64,000 bases of DNA, taken from Candidatus Epulonipiscioides gigas (lineage in GTDB: Bacteria > Bacillota > Clostridia > Lachnospirales > Cellulosilyticaceae). A program made the translations under genes and the position numbers. Where the stretch lies: positions 35,138 through 99,137 of the forward strand of contig LJHE01000059.1 in NCBI GenBank assembly GCA_001983555.1, in the 5' to 3' direction. Each line of letters begins with the position of its first letter. Positions within the stretch are counted from its first letter, which is position 1. The notes under the pieces were generated by a model. That model did no database searches and had not been told where the DNA came from. It worked only from the letters and a program-made list of their open reading frames with translations. Of this stretch, positions 1-8,643 are shown one piece after another.

Positions 1-711
1 ATCTCCACTCCTTATGATTTACCAATGTATAAACAACTCTTAGGCGACGGAGCTCATATTGGAATGAAATTTAGTTATAAAGTACAACAAGAACCACGAG
101 GTTTGGCAGAAGCATTTATAATTGGTGAAGATTTTATTGGTCAAGATAGTGTTGCTCTTGTATTAGGTGATAATGTTTTTTATGGACGAGGGTTTGGTAG
201 TATATTAAAAAAAGCATCTACAAAAAATACAGGAGCTACTATATTTGCTTATCCTGTTGCAAATCCTGTTGATTTTGGTGTAGTTGAATTTAATGAAAAG
301 TTTGAGGCTATTTCAATAGAAGAAAAACCCCAAAATCCTAAATCAAAATATGCCATACCAGGACTTTATTTTTATGATAATAATGTTATAACCATAGCAA
401 AGAATATTAAGCCATCTGCAAGAGGTGAGCTTGAAATAAGCTCTGTCAATGATGCATATCTAAAACAAGGTAATTTATATACATCTATTTTAGGACGAGG
501 ATTTGCTTGGCTTGATACTGGTACAACTGATGGATTGATAGAAGCTGCTAGTTTTGTTAGAACTGTTCAAAAAAGACAGGGTATGTATATTTCTTGCATA
601 GAAGAAATCGCATGGCGCAATAGGTGGATAACTAAAAATGATTTAAGAGATCTTGCACAACCTTTACTTAAAACTGAATATGGTCAATATATTTTATCAC
701 TTATAGAATAA
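1..711 (+). CDS. rmlA: Glucose-1-phosphate thymidylyltransferase, 5' end outside window
   Basis: The reading frame is open from base 1, so the start lies to the left; 236 residues are visible and about 55 are missing compared with the usual ~290. RmlA couples glucose-1-phosphate and dTTP to dTDP-glucose, the first step of dTDP-rhamnose synthesis in the cytoplasm. Visible family marks are QEPRGLAEAF, LVLGDNVFYG, VVEF followed by IEEKPQNPKS, and a late LDTGTTDGL. The next gene, 45 bp downstream, is the dTDP-glucose dehydratase that uses its product, which supports the call. No rmlC or rmlD is visible here; they may lie to the left. Confidence 0.95.
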   Translation: MSTPYDLPMYKQLLGDGAHIGMKFSYKVQQEPRGLAEAFIIGEDFIGQDSVALVLGDNVFYGRGFGSILKKASTKNTGATIFAYPVANPVDFGVVEFNEKFEAISIEEKPQNPKSKYAIPGLYFYDNNVITIAKNIKPSARGELEISSVNDAYLKQGNLYTSILGRGFAWLDTGTTDGLIEAASFVRTVQKRQGMYISCIEEIAWRNRWITKNDLRDLAQPLLKTEYGQYILSLIE

Positions 712-756
712 ATCAATAATGCATAAAAATTTTAAAAATAGAGTAGGGTGGTTAAT

Positions 757-1815
757 ATGAAAAATATTTTAGTAACAGGCGGAGCAGGTTTTATAGGCAG
801 TAATTTTGTGAAATATATGTTAGAAAAATATGATTATAATATCATAAATTTAGATTTATTAACTTATGCAGGTAGTTTAAATAATTTGACTGATGTAGAT
901 AAAAACAGGCATTATACTTTTATAAAAGGTGATATTAGAAATAGAGCATTACTAGAAAGAATATTTGAAGAGTTTGTTATAGATACTGTAATCAATTTTG
1001 CTGCAGAATCACATGTGGATAGAAGTATTGATGGAGCAGAAATTTTTTTAAGCACAAATGTGTTAGGAACATATACTTTGCTCGATGTGGCAAAAGCAAA
1101 CTGGAAGTTAACTCCAGAAGATAAATATTCAACAGAATATAAAAATGGCGTAAAATTTGTACAAATATCAACTGATGAAGTATACGGAGCATTAGGCAAA
1201 AATGGTAAATTTACAGAATTAACTCCTCTTAGTCCAAATAGCCCTTATTCTGCTTCAAAAGCCAGTGCAGATTTATTTGTACGTTCGTATCATGAAACTT
1301 TTGGATTACCCATTAACATTACTAGATGCTCTAATAATTATGGTCCAAATCAATTTCCAGAAAAACTTATACCTCTTATGATTAATAATTGCTTAAATAA
1401 TATAAAGCTCCCTGTATATGGCGATGGCTTGCAAATTAGAGATTGGCTTCATGTTAGTGACCATTGTTTAGGTATCGATTTAGTCCTTCATAAAGGTAAA
1501 GTTGGTGAAATTTATAATATTGGAGGCAATAATGAGAAAGCTAATATAGATATAGTAAAACTTATTATAAAAACCCTTGGTAAAAGTGAGAGCTTAATTG
1601 AATATGTAAAAGATAGACTAGGTCATGATAGACGTTATGCTATAGATAATACTAAAATTTCTACTGAGCTTGCTTTTCATCCAAAATATACTTTTGAAAG
1701 TGGAATAAAAGAAACTATAGATTGGTATTTAAAAAATCAAGATTGGATTGCAGAAATTTTAACTAAAACTAGCAAGAATTGTCCCTCCTCTATAGGTGGA
1801 GAAATGAATTGCTAA
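757..1815 (+). CDS. rmlB: dTDP-glucose 4,6-dehydratase
   Basis: An extended short-chain dehydrogenase that converts dTDP-glucose to dTDP-4-keto-6-deoxyglucose. The N-terminus has the NAD-binding GGAGFIGS; later come STDEVYG and the catalytic YSASK, and RCSNNYGPNQ. The start chosen is ATG 757 because AGGGTGG lies 5 nt upstream; an in-frame GTG at 748 would add three residues but lies inside that site. It follows rmlA by 45 bp, probably as one operon. Oddity: the last ~14 codons (SKNCPSSIGGEMNC) are read from the left end of an IS605-type short element that starts at about 1771, so the native C-terminus has been replaced by element-encoded sequence and an element-supplied stop codon. Confidence 0.95.
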   Translation: MKNILVTGGAGFIGSNFVKYMLEKYDYNIINLDLLTYAGSLNNLTDVDKNRHYTFIKGDIRNRALLERIFEEFVIDTVINFAAESHVDRSIDGAEIFLSTNVLGTYTLLDVAKANWKLTPEDKYSTEYKNGVKFVQISTDEVYGALGKNGKFTELTPLSPNSPYSASKASADLFVRSYHETFGLPINITRCSNNYGPNQFPEKLIPLMINNCLNNIKLPVYGDGLQIRDWLHVSDHCLGIDLVLHKGKVGEIYNIGGNNEKANIDIVKLIIKTLGKSESLIEYVKDRLGHDRRYAIDNTKISTELAFHPKYTFESGIKETIDWYLKNQDWIAEILTKTSKNCPSSIGGEMNC

Positions 1816-1957
1816 AAATCTTTTGACTTTATAAACTAAATATAATATAATCAGTTTATAGTTCATGGTCGGGACGACCCGTAGAGCTTGCTAAATTACT
1901 GAACATTGGTTCAGCTTACGCAAGAAGCTCACACTTCTATAAGTGGGGGTAGTTCAC
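1771..1957 (+). mobile_element. Short IS200/IS605-type element with omegaRNA-like right end (copy 1)
   Basis: A 187-bp element starting AGCAAGAATT and ending GTAGTTCAC. It has a left-end hairpin around CTATAG, an internal promoter, a GGTCG-GGA-CGACC hairpin, and a right-end hairpin around CTTCTATAAGTGGGGG. The same layout recurs at 27648-27835 (minus), 40498-40674 and 42101-42485. The right half is nearly identical to the sequence following the tnpB remnant at 18433-18774, which ties the family to a TnpB element. It encodes no protein itself. It overlaps the 3' end of rmlB. Confidence 0.85.
1823..1851 (+). promoter_or_regulatory. Sigma-A promoter inside short element copy 1
   Basis: TTGACT at 1823-1828 and TATAAT at 1846-1851 are separated by 17 bp. 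Transcription would begin near 1858 and run through the conserved hairpin scaffold to the terminator at 1989-2022, giving an RNA of about 165 nt. The same boxes and spacing are present in all four element copies. Confidence 0.7.
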
Positions 1958-1988
1958 ATTATATTCAGAAATAAATAAATTATTCAAG

Positions 1989-2022
1989 CTCGCCTATCTT
2001 AAATGAGGTGAGATTTTTTTTT
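1989..2022 (+). terminator. Rho-independent terminator
   Basis: CTCGCCT and AGGTGAG pair (one G-T) around a 10-nt loop, followed within two bases by nine T. It would end both the rml transcript and any RNA from the element promoter at 1823. The rest of the gap to 2258 holds no supported gene. Confidence 0.75.
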
Positions 2023-2194
2023 ATAAAAGGAGCGAAACTAGCATAATGAATTTTAAGATAAAAGCAGATTTTGAACAAGCAGTAATAAAACGTTTATATA
2101 ATTATGATTAAGAAAGTGAAATAGCTCAAATTATAAAGCAAATTAATAGGAATATCTTCTAATAAGAAAATTGTTCTAAAAATAATTTTTATTA

Positions 2195-2232
2195 ATATAT
2201 ATTTAAATAGTACTATTTAATATATATATAAT
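2195..2232. promoter_or_regulatory. AT-rich imperfect inverted repeat upstream of the amidohydrolase
   Basis: ATATATTTAAATAG and CTATTTAATATAT face each other around TA, about 30 bp before the amidohydrolase start. It could be an operator or simply AT-rich promoter DNA; nothing identifies a regulator. Confidence 0.25.
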
Positions 2233-2258
2233 TTTTAATTTGTGAAAGGAATATGAAT

Positions 2259-3464
2259 ATGAGTATTGAAAAACAACTACAAGATATTGAACAATATGTA
2301 ATAGAGTTAAGAAGATGGTTTCATATGCATCCTGAACTTTCTTTGAAAGAAGAAAAAACATCGGCTAAAATTAAAGAGGAGCTTGATAAAATAGGAATTC
2401 CTTATGAAGCTGGATTTATAAATAGTTTTCATCCTAATGAAAAAGAGTATAGTATTATAGCCACTATTGAAGGTACGCTAGTAAGTGATAAGAAATTAGG
2501 AATTAGAGCTGACTTTGATGCACTTCCTGTTAGCGAAGATACTGGTCTTTCGTTTTGCTCGACACATGAAGGCGTTATGCATGCTTGTGGTCACGATGCT
2601 CATGCTGCCATGTTACTTGGAGCTGGTAAAATTATATGGGAAAATAAAGATAAACTTGCTGGCACAGTTAAACTTTTATTTCAAGCAGCTGAAGAAATTG
2701 GTGGGGGCTCTGGTGTTAATTCTATAATTAATGAGCTTGAAAAAACTGGTGGTTTGGATAATGTAATTGGCATACATATATGGTCTGCAATTCCAGCAGG
2801 TCAAATCTTACTAAAAGATGAAACAATTTTTGCAGGAACTGGAAGTATTAAATATTTGATTACTGGAAAAGGTGGACATGGAGCAAGACCTGACTTAGTT
2901 CATGATCCAATTAAAGCAGCTTGTGATATGGTAACGAATTTATCACGTATTCCATCTAACTTTTATAATGTGCTTGATAATTCAGTAGTAGCGATTTGTC
3001 ATTTTGAAAGTGGTTCTCTTGGTAATATATTCCCTGATACAGCTAAAATTAGAGGTGGTTATCGATATTTTAATCCTGGCGGACATATAGACATTAGAAG
3101 AGCTATACATAAAGTAGCTGCAGCAACTGCCATAATGCATGATGTAAAAATTGAAGTTATTGAAGATGCAGAAAAAGAAGTATTAGCTCCTATTTATAAT
3201 ACTCCAGAATTAATTGCTCCTGCACGAGAATTAGTATCTAATATTGATGGATTAGAACTGTGTGCTCAAAAAACACCTATTTCTGCAAGTGATAACTTTG
3301 GTAAAATTCTTGATAAATATAAAGGATTTTATGCTATTTTAGGGGCTGGAAAACCAAATGAAGAAATTTATCCACAACATAATCCTAAATTTGATATTGA
3401 TGAGACTGTATTAATTAAAGGTAGCGAATTTATGGTTAAATACGCTCTAAATTATTTTAATTAA
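2259..3464 (+). CDS. M20-family metal-dependent amidohydrolase (N-acyl-amino-acid or aminobenzoyl-glutamate type)
   Basis: A 401-residue cytoplasmic hydrolase of the M20D group, which cleaves N-acyl or N-aryl groups from amino acids. The N-terminus RRWFHMHPELSLKE, the metal-site motif HACGHDAHAAMLLGA, the catalytic QAAEEIGGGSG and the dimerisation-domain GKGGHGARPD are all present. The start is set at ATG 2259: GAAAGGA ends 8 nt upstream, whereas the ATG at 2253 is only 2 nt away. The next gene, 57 bp downstream, is a YfcC/AbgT-like carrier, so the pair probably imports and cleaves an acylated amino acid or small peptide. The exact substrate cannot be read from sequence. Confidence 0.88.
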   Translation: MSIEKQLQDIEQYVIELRRWFHMHPELSLKEEKTSAKIKEELDKIGIPYEAGFINSFHPNEKEYSIIATIEGTLVSDKKLGIRADFDALPVSEDTGLSFCSTHEGVMHACGHDAHAAMLLGAGKIIWENKDKLAGTVKLLFQAAEEIGGGSGVNSIINELEKTGGLDNVIGIHIWSAIPAGQILLKDETIFAGTGSIKYLITGKGGHGARPDLVHDPIKAACDMVTNLSRIPSNFYNVLDNSVVAICHFESGSLGNIFPDTAKIRGGYRYFNPGGHIDIRRAIHKVAAATAIMHDVKIEVIEDAEKEVLAPIYNTPELIAPARELVSNIDGLELCAQKTPISASDNFGKILDKYKGFYAILGAGKPNEEIYPQHNPKFDIDETVLIKGSEFMVKYALNYFN

Positions 3465-3521
3465 TATTTATGAATTTTACCGAGAGAATATTATGTGCTC
3501 TTGTAACAGGAGGTATTTATT

Positions 3522-4925
3522 ATGGAGAAGAAAAAACATTTTACCATGCCACATTTATTTTGGATTATGATGGGATTACTTGTACTAGTGAGCTGTTTAA
3601 CATACATAGTTCCAGCAGGTCAATTTGGTTATAATTCTGAAACTGGTGCAATAATACCAGAACAATTCACTTATTTAGACAAACAAAATCCTGTTGGCAT
3701 ATGGAGCATGTTTATGTTAATGCTTCAAGGATTGATTGATTCGGGCTTAGTTATTTGGGTTGTATTAACAAGTGGTGCTATGACAGCAGTTGTTATGAGC
3801 ACAGGAGCATTTGATGAGTTTTTAAACTGGGCAATTTATAAATTAAAAGATAAGAATGAAAATATTATTATTGGTATAATGTTTGTACTTATGACCTATT
3901 TAGGTGCATTTGGAGGCACAGATGCTCTGATTGCAGTAGTACCTATCGGAGTTATGTTTGCTAAAAAATTGAAATTAGATCCTATTTGTGCTATGGGAGT
4001 ATCAACTTTTGCTACATTATTAGGCTTTGGTACTGGTCCTATTAAACAATCTACTACACAACTACTTATGGAAGTAGACATATATGGAGCATTCTTTACT
4101 ATGTTCATTTCAATGAACTTTTTTATGATTATTGGATTTTTATTTTTACTTGCATATATTAAAAAAATTAGAAAAAACCCAACTAAATCCTTAATGTATT
4201 CTGAAGGTTGGACTCCAAATGACTCTGGAACTAATGAAAATTTGACAGAACCAAAAGAAACTAAACTTACTTTGCGAACCATATTAATTATGATAACATT
4301 TTTAGGTCAATATGTTATTTTAGTAGTATATCCGTTAGTAATAGGTGACACTTCAGGAGTGTTTGCTCTTATGGTAGCTACAAGCGTTCTAGCAGCAATT
4401 ATTTGCGGATTTATTGGAAATTTTTCATTTGATAAAATTGGTAATGAGTTTGCAAAAGGTCTTGGTGAGCTCGCATTTATAGGTTTTGTAATTGGTCTTG
4501 CAAAGGTTATTTCATTAGTATTAGTTGAAGGTATGATTATGGATACTATAGTTTATACTTTAACTAAACCATTAATGGATTTATCTAAATCTATTGCATC
4601 TATTGGGATAACGGGAGTTATTTCAGTATTAAACTTACTTATTCCTTCTGCAATATCTAAGGCTGCTATGTTGACTCCTATTTTAAAACCTATAACTGAA
4701 GCATTAAGCATACCTGCAGAGCTTGCAGTTCAAGCATTTCAGTATGGAGATGGATTTACCAATATGTTTTCTCCGTTTTTAGGATGGACAGTTGGTTCTT
4801 GTGTACTGGCTGGCATTCCATTTCCAAAATGGATTAGATGGGTATTCCCTAAAGTATTAGTTTTTATAGGTATTTCATTTGTAATTATGTTTATATTAAC
4901 TGAAACAGGTTGGACAGCGTTTTAA
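3522..4925 (+). CDS. YfcC-type membrane carrier (DcuC/AbgT-like superfamily)
   Basis: A 467-residue polytopic protein with about 12 hydrophobic segments. It opens with TMPHLFWIMMGLLVLVSCLTY and then IVPAGQF, the typical N-terminus of YfcC-like carriers (Pfam DcuC/C4-dicarboxylate anaerobic carrier). Later TYLGAFGGTDALIAVVPIG, LLIPSAISKAAM, and the end motif LAGIPFPKWIRWVFP fit the family. A good AGGAGG lies 8 nt before ATG 3522. Family members are annotated as C4-dicarboxylate, basic amino acid or peptide-related carriers; the adjacent M20 hydrolase suggests an acyl-amino-acid or dipeptide substrate (inference). A hairpin terminator follows at 4992. Confidence 0.85.
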   Translation: MEKKKHFTMPHLFWIMMGLLVLVSCLTYIVPAGQFGYNSETGAIIPEQFTYLDKQNPVGIWSMFMLMLQGLIDSGLVIWVVLTSGAMTAVVMSTGAFDEFLNWAIYKLKDKNENIIIGIMFVLMTYLGAFGGTDALIAVVPIGVMFAKKLKLDPICAMGVSTFATLLGFGTGPIKQSTTQLLMEVDIYGAFFTMFISMNFFMIIGFLFLLAYIKKIRKNPTKSLMYSEGWTPNDSGTNENLTEPKETKLTLRTILIMITFLGQYVILVVYPLVIGDTSGVFALMVATSVLAAIICGFIGNFSFDKIGNEFAKGLGELAFIGFVIGLAKVISLVLVEGMIMDTIVYTLTKPLMDLSKSIASIGITGVISVLNLLIPSAISKAAMLTPILKPITEALSIPAELAVQAFQYGDGFTNMFSPFLGWTVGSCVLAGIPFPKWIRWVFPKVLVFIGISFVIMFILTETGWTAF

Positions 4926-4991
4926 ATCGCTGCCTTCTTTTGTTTATTAATTCTCATGTTATTATATATAGGTTGTTGATTAATTCATTTA

Positions 4992-5037
4992 CTTTGGAAA
5001 TAGTGAACATATTACACTATATTCCAAAGATATTTTT
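4992..5037 (+). terminator. Rho-independent terminator
   Basis: A ~14-bp stem, CTTTGGAAATAGTG against CACTATATTCCAAAG with a one-base bulge, is followed by ATATTTTTG. It closes the amidohydrolase-carrier operon. The remainder of the 4926-5231 gap is AT-rich and holds only the promoter of the next gene. Confidence 0.65.
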
Positions 5038-5181
5038 GCCAAACAATATTATTTTGTTTTTTTAATACTTCGTCTATGAGGTATGCACTTAAGCACCATT
5101 TTACATAAAAAAGAATATAAAAACTTTCGTGCATTTGTCCTATCTTAGGTTATTATATACTATATATTTTTAATAAATTTG

Positions 5182-5190
5182 TGATATAAT
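5182..5190 (+). promoter_or_regulatory. Extended -10 box for the MalY-like gene
   Basis: TGATATAAT fits the extended -10 pattern TGnTATAAT, 41 bp before the start codon. The -35 region is weak (AT-rich), as is usual for extended -10 promoters. Confidence 0.45.
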
Positions 5191-5231
5191 TAATTTGTTC
5201 TTAAAAAATTATAAGAAGGGTTGATTTCAAT

Positions 5232-6404
5232 ATGTATGATTTTAAAACTGTAATAGACAGAAGCAATACAGGAGCTGCAAAGACTAGTTTAAACTTTATT
5301 AAAACAAATTTTGACTTAAATTATTATGACGATACTATTTCTATGTGGGTTGCGGATATGGATTTTGCTTGTGCTCCTGAAATTATTGAAGCATTACAAA
5401 AACGAATAGAGCGGCTTATATTTGGCTATACTGAAAGGTCTTCTATATATTATGAAAGTATTATAAATTGGTATGATAGAAGGCACAATATGAAGATAAA
5501 AAAAGACTGGTTAGTTTTTAGTCCAGGGACAGTGCTTGCTATTCGTAATTGTTTGCGAGCATTAACAAATGAAGGTGATGGCATAATTATTCAACCGCCT
5601 GTATACTATCCATTTGAGCAATCAATTAAAGCCACAAATCGTAAAGTAATTTATAATGAATTATTACGAGATAACAATAATAATTATAGCATAGACTTTG
5701 AAGATTTTGAGCAAAAATGTAAAGACCCTAGTACCAAAATGTTTATTTATTGCAATCCTCATAATCCAGTCGGACGTATTTGGACTAAAGAAGATACACA
5801 ACGTTTATTAGATATTTGTGCAGAAAATAATATAATTGTATTTGCTGATGAAATACATTGTGACCTTATTCGTAATGGTGAAATTTTTACATCTGCATTA
5901 AATTTAAATCATGATGAAAATATAGTTGTAGCTACTGCTGTTAATAAAACTTTTAATGTTGCTGGATTACAGATCACAAATTTAGTAATGCCAAATATCG
6001 CTTTAAAAGATAAATTAAACGAATATACTGGAAGGATAGATATAACGCCTTTTGCACTAGAAACAACAATTGCAGCTTATAATAATGCAGAAGAATGGGT
6101 ACATCAATTAAACAATGTTTTGGATGAAAATATAGATTATATTGATAACTTTATAAAAGAGAAGCTCCCTAAAATCAAATTTGTAAAACCTCAAGGTACT
6201 TATTTGATATGGCTAGATTTTAGTGAATATCAAGAAAAAGGGCAAGAATTATTGGTTAAAATTGCAGACGAAGCTCATCTTATTCTTGAAAGTGGAAGTT
6301 TATTTGGAGCTAACGGAAAAGATTTTATACGTATGAATATTTCCTGTCCAACACATGTGATAATAGAAGTAATGAATAGATTATATAAAGTGTTTGGGAA
6401 GTAA
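5232..6404 (+). CDS. MalY/PatB-type PLP-dependent C-S beta-lyase or aminotransferase
   Basis: A 390-residue fold-type I PLP enzyme of the MalY/PatB group, which cleaves cystathionine or cysteine to pyruvate, ammonia and thiol. Family marks are ISMWVADMDFACAPEI near the N-terminus, PPVYYPFEQSI, NPHNPVGRIWTKED, VFADEIHCDL, and the PLP-lysine region VNKTFNVAGLQ (Lys near residue 238). The usual Ser or Thr before that lysine is Asn here. AGAAGGG lies upstream of ATG 5232. It is monocistronic by its surroundings: a terminator before it and a hairpin after. Distinguishing lyase from aminotransferase is not possible from sequence. Confidence 0.88.
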   Translation: MYDFKTVIDRSNTGAAKTSLNFIKTNFDLNYYDDTISMWVADMDFACAPEIIEALQKRIERLIFGYTERSSIYYESIINWYDRRHNMKIKKDWLVFSPGTVLAIRNCLRALTNEGDGIIIQPPVYYPFEQSIKATNRKVIYNELLRDNNNNYSIDFEDFEQKCKDPSTKMFIYCNPHNPVGRIWTKEDTQRLLDICAENNIIVFADEIHCDLIRNGEIFTSALNLNHDENIVVATAVNKTFNVAGLQITNLVMPNIALKDKLNEYTGRIDITPFALETTIAAYNNAEEWVHQLNNVLDENIDYIDNFIKEKLPKIKFVKPQGTYLIWLDFSEYQEKGQELLVKIADEAHLILESGSLFGANGKDFIRMNISCPTHVIIEVMNRLYKVFGK

Positions 6405-6466
6405 CAGAATTCGATTTAGTAGGAAAAATTTAAAAATCTAGGTAAAAAGTTAATTACAGATTGCAA

Positions 6467-6514
6467 AAAGGGGCATCGTCTAGGATTATTTTTTCCTAAA
6501 AGCGATAGCCCCTT
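6467..6514. terminator. Long hairpin between convergent genes
   Basis: AGGGGCATCG with TAGGA pairs with TCCTA and GCGATAGCCCCT around a T-rich loop, flanked by A-rich and T-containing sequence on both sides. It lies between the MalY-like gene (plus) and the YD-repeat gene (minus), where a bidirectional terminator is expected. Confidence 0.55.
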
Positions 6515-6560
6515 ATTCATATAACTAAGATATTTTTAAGTAGTAATTATAGAGATTAAT

Positions 6561-7595
6561 CTAATTGTGAGCAATACGGTGATTATCGGAATAAACATAC
6601 ATAATTTTTTCTTTATGAGTAGTTTTTTCTATTAACCGATTTTTATCATCATAAACATACTCACTGTTATTGTCTTTTAATAAGTTTCCATTATTATCAT
6701 AATCATATTTAAAGATATAATAAGTATTAATAAAGTTATCATAACTTTGAGATAAGCTATCTATTTTACCATCTGCTCTGTAATTATAATGTGTGTACAC
6801 AACGTCTTGCATAACTACACAATCTTCGATTAATTGATTTTGTGAATTAAATTCAAATGTTTTAATAGTTTGAAGAGCACATTCTTCTTCTGACTCGGCT
6901 TTAAAGGAATATTTAGCTCGAGCATATATTTTACCATCATCACAATATTGTATAAATTCTATATAGTCATCTGCTTCTACAAAATTTTCTGAATGTAAAT
7001 TAGGTACACAATATTCTTTATATATTTTAGAAAGATTGTTATAAAAGGATTGATTTAATTTATCTTTTTGTTCTGAAGTTAAATTATCTTCATTTTCAAA
7101 TGAAAATAAAATTTGATAATATTGTTTTTCGACTTCTCCTGTTTTGATATTAGTACAAATAATGTCAGAGAGCATATTATAATTGTCATATATGTAATCA
7201 ACTATAAACTGCTCATTAGATTCTTTAATTAGATATCCATCATTGTTATATTCTTTAGAATGAAATGTCGTATTATCTATCATTTCTTGAATTTTTATTA
7301 AATTATTATTTTCATTGTAATCATAAATAGTAATATAGTTATTATTCTTAATTTCTTTAATTTTATTGCCGTTATTATCATAAAAATATTCTACAACTTG
7401 TTCTAGTTCATATTCATCTTTTTCATCGGGAAGAGCATAAACATATTCTTCTAATATTAAATTTTCATCTTTAACAATATTAAAGTCAAAATATAGTGTA
7501 TCAATTAAAGTATCATCTTGTATAGCTTGTGCTATCTGAGCAGGTGTCAAAGCCAATAAAGTTAAAACGCTAGCTATAAATTTTTTGTTTTTCAT
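6561..7595 (-). CDS. Secreted YD-repeat (Rhs-like) protein
   Basis: 344 residues with an N-terminal signal peptide: MKNKKF, a hydrophobic core, then TPAQIAQA as probable cleavage region. The body holds several YD-type repeats: YFYDNNGNKIKEI, IYDYNENNNLIKIQE, EYNNDGYLIKES, YDYDNNGNLLKD and YVYDDKNRLIEK. Such repeats form carbohydrate-binding or encapsulating beta structures in Rhs/YD proteins. This one is short, lacks the usual Rhs core length and any C-terminal toxin, so it is probably an extracellular or wall-associated repeat protein of unknown role. AGGAG lies 9 nt before ATG 7595. It is followed on the same strand by the long hairpin at 6467. Confidence 0.75.
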   Translation of the reverse strand: MKNKKFIASVLTLLALTPAQIAQAIQDDTLIDTLYFDFNIVKDENLILEEYVYALPDEKDEYELEQVVEYFYDNNGNKIKEIKNNNYITIYDYNENNNLIKIQEMIDNTTFHSKEYNNDGYLIKESNEQFIVDYIYDNYNMLSDIICTNIKTGEVEKQYYQILFSFENEDNLTSEQKDKLNQSFYNNLSKIYKEYCVPNLHSENFVEADDYIEFIQYCDDGKIYARAKYSFKAESEEECALQTIKTFEFNSQNQLIEDCVVMQDVVYTHYNYRADGKIDSLSQSYDNFINTYYIFKYDYDNNGNLLKDNNSEYVYDDKNRLIEKTTHKEKIMYVYSDNHRIAHN

Positions 7596-7628
7596 ATTTC
7601 ATTTCTCCTATTAAATTAAGTAATATAA

Positions 7629-8498
7629 TTATTTTTCGTCAGTTGTATGAATAAAACCTCTACCGTTTCCAATTACTTGAGCAGTTTCTGAAATTGTCAT
7701 AAATGCATGCTCATCTATAGACGATACAATTTGTTTTAATTTTGCAACTTCTCTAACATTTATCATTGTATATAAAATCATTTTTTGAGAATGAGTATAT
7801 CCGCCAGTTGCAGGAACTATGGTTACTCCACGGTTTAGCTCTTTTATAATAGTACTACATATTTCTTCAGCATGTTCTGGAGCTAATATAATTGTCCCTG
7901 TACGTCTACGGTTTAATCCATCTACTATCAAATTTGTAGCTTTAGATGATACAAACATACTTATTGCAGTCATTACTGCTAAGTCTATACTAAAAAAGTA
8001 TGCCGCTGCAGCCATTACAAATATATTAATTATAAATGAGGTGCTCCCCATACTAAATGAAAATAATTTATTTAGTATTTTTGCTACTATATCTATTCCG
8101 CCAGTTGAACCACCTGTACGAAATATCATACCAACTCCAATACCATTTATTAAACCACCCATTACTACTACTGTAAGATCAGAAGAAAGTGGAATAGTAA
8201 AATCTTTTGTAACTTCTAGCCAAAAAGCTGACAGTAGCATACCCACTAGGCTAAAAGCCAAAAAAGGTTTAGATAAATATTTTACCGCTACAATAAAAAT
8301 AGGAATATTTAATACAATTGTTAGAATACTTAAGTTAAGTCCAAACATAAAGTGCAACATTAGAGATATTCCGCTAATTCCTCCACTTATTAGTTTATTT
8401 GGAGCAAGTACCCCATTGATTGCAAGTGAAACTAAAAAAGTTCCAACTATTAGAAAAAAAATTGTATCTGTATATTTATATTTCAAAATTTTATTCAT
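7629..8498 (-). CDS. YitT family membrane protein (DUF161 plus DUF2179)
   Basis: 289 residues. The first ~200 form five or six membrane segments with the repeated motif LAPNKLISGGISGISLMLH and FRTGGSTGGIDIVAKIL, diagnostic of the YitT family. The C-terminal ~80 residues (TGTIILAPEHAEEICSTIIK to the end) are the DUF2179 cytoplasmic domain with TGGYTHSQKMILYTMI and the end motif FMTISETAQVIGNGRGF. Function of the family is not established; a transport role is suspected. AAAGGAGA precedes ATG 8498. An overlapping plus-strand ORF at 7819-8532 is its antisense shadow. Confidence 0.9.
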   Translation of the reverse strand: MNKILKYKYTDTIFFLIVGTFLVSLAINGVLAPNKLISGGISGISLMLHFMFGLNLSILTIVLNIPIFIVAVKYLSKPFLAFSLVGMLLSAFWLEVTKDFTIPLSSDLTVVVMGGLINGIGVGMIFRTGGSTGGIDIVAKILNKLFSFSMGSTSFIINIFVMAAAAYFFSIDLAVMTAISMFVSSKATNLIVDGLNRRRTGTIILAPEHAEEICSTIIKELNRGVTIVPATGGYTHSQKMILYTMINVREVAKLKQIVSSIDEHAFMTISETAQVIGNGRGFIHTTDEK

Positions 8499-8589
8499 AA
8501 AAAGTCTCCTTTGTTATGTAATTTGCAATTAAAATTTAACATATTCTTAGAATAAAATCAATACTTTTGAAACAATTGGTAAAAATTTA

Positions 8590-8623
8590 TAAAAAAATAG
8601 ACTATAGACAACGGCCTACAGTC
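8590..8623 (-). terminator. Rho-independent terminator after the methyltransferase gene
   Basis: On the minus strand GACTGTAG and CTATAGTC pair around an 8-nt loop and are followed by TATTTTTTTA. It ends the methyltransferase transcript 20 bp after its stop codon. Confidence 0.75.
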
Positions 8624-8643
8624 TCAGATATGATTATAATTTT

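Noticed and set aside
2046..2162. Small ORF starting MNFKIKADFEQAVIKRLYNYD, continuing after an in-frame TAA
   Set aside because: Only 21 codons before the first stop, no homology recognised, and AT-rich context; too weak for a gene or pseudogene call.
7819..8532. 237-codon plus-strand frame over yitT
   Set aside because: The minus-strand yitT product has full family motifs and a good ribosome-binding site; the plus frame matches nothing known.
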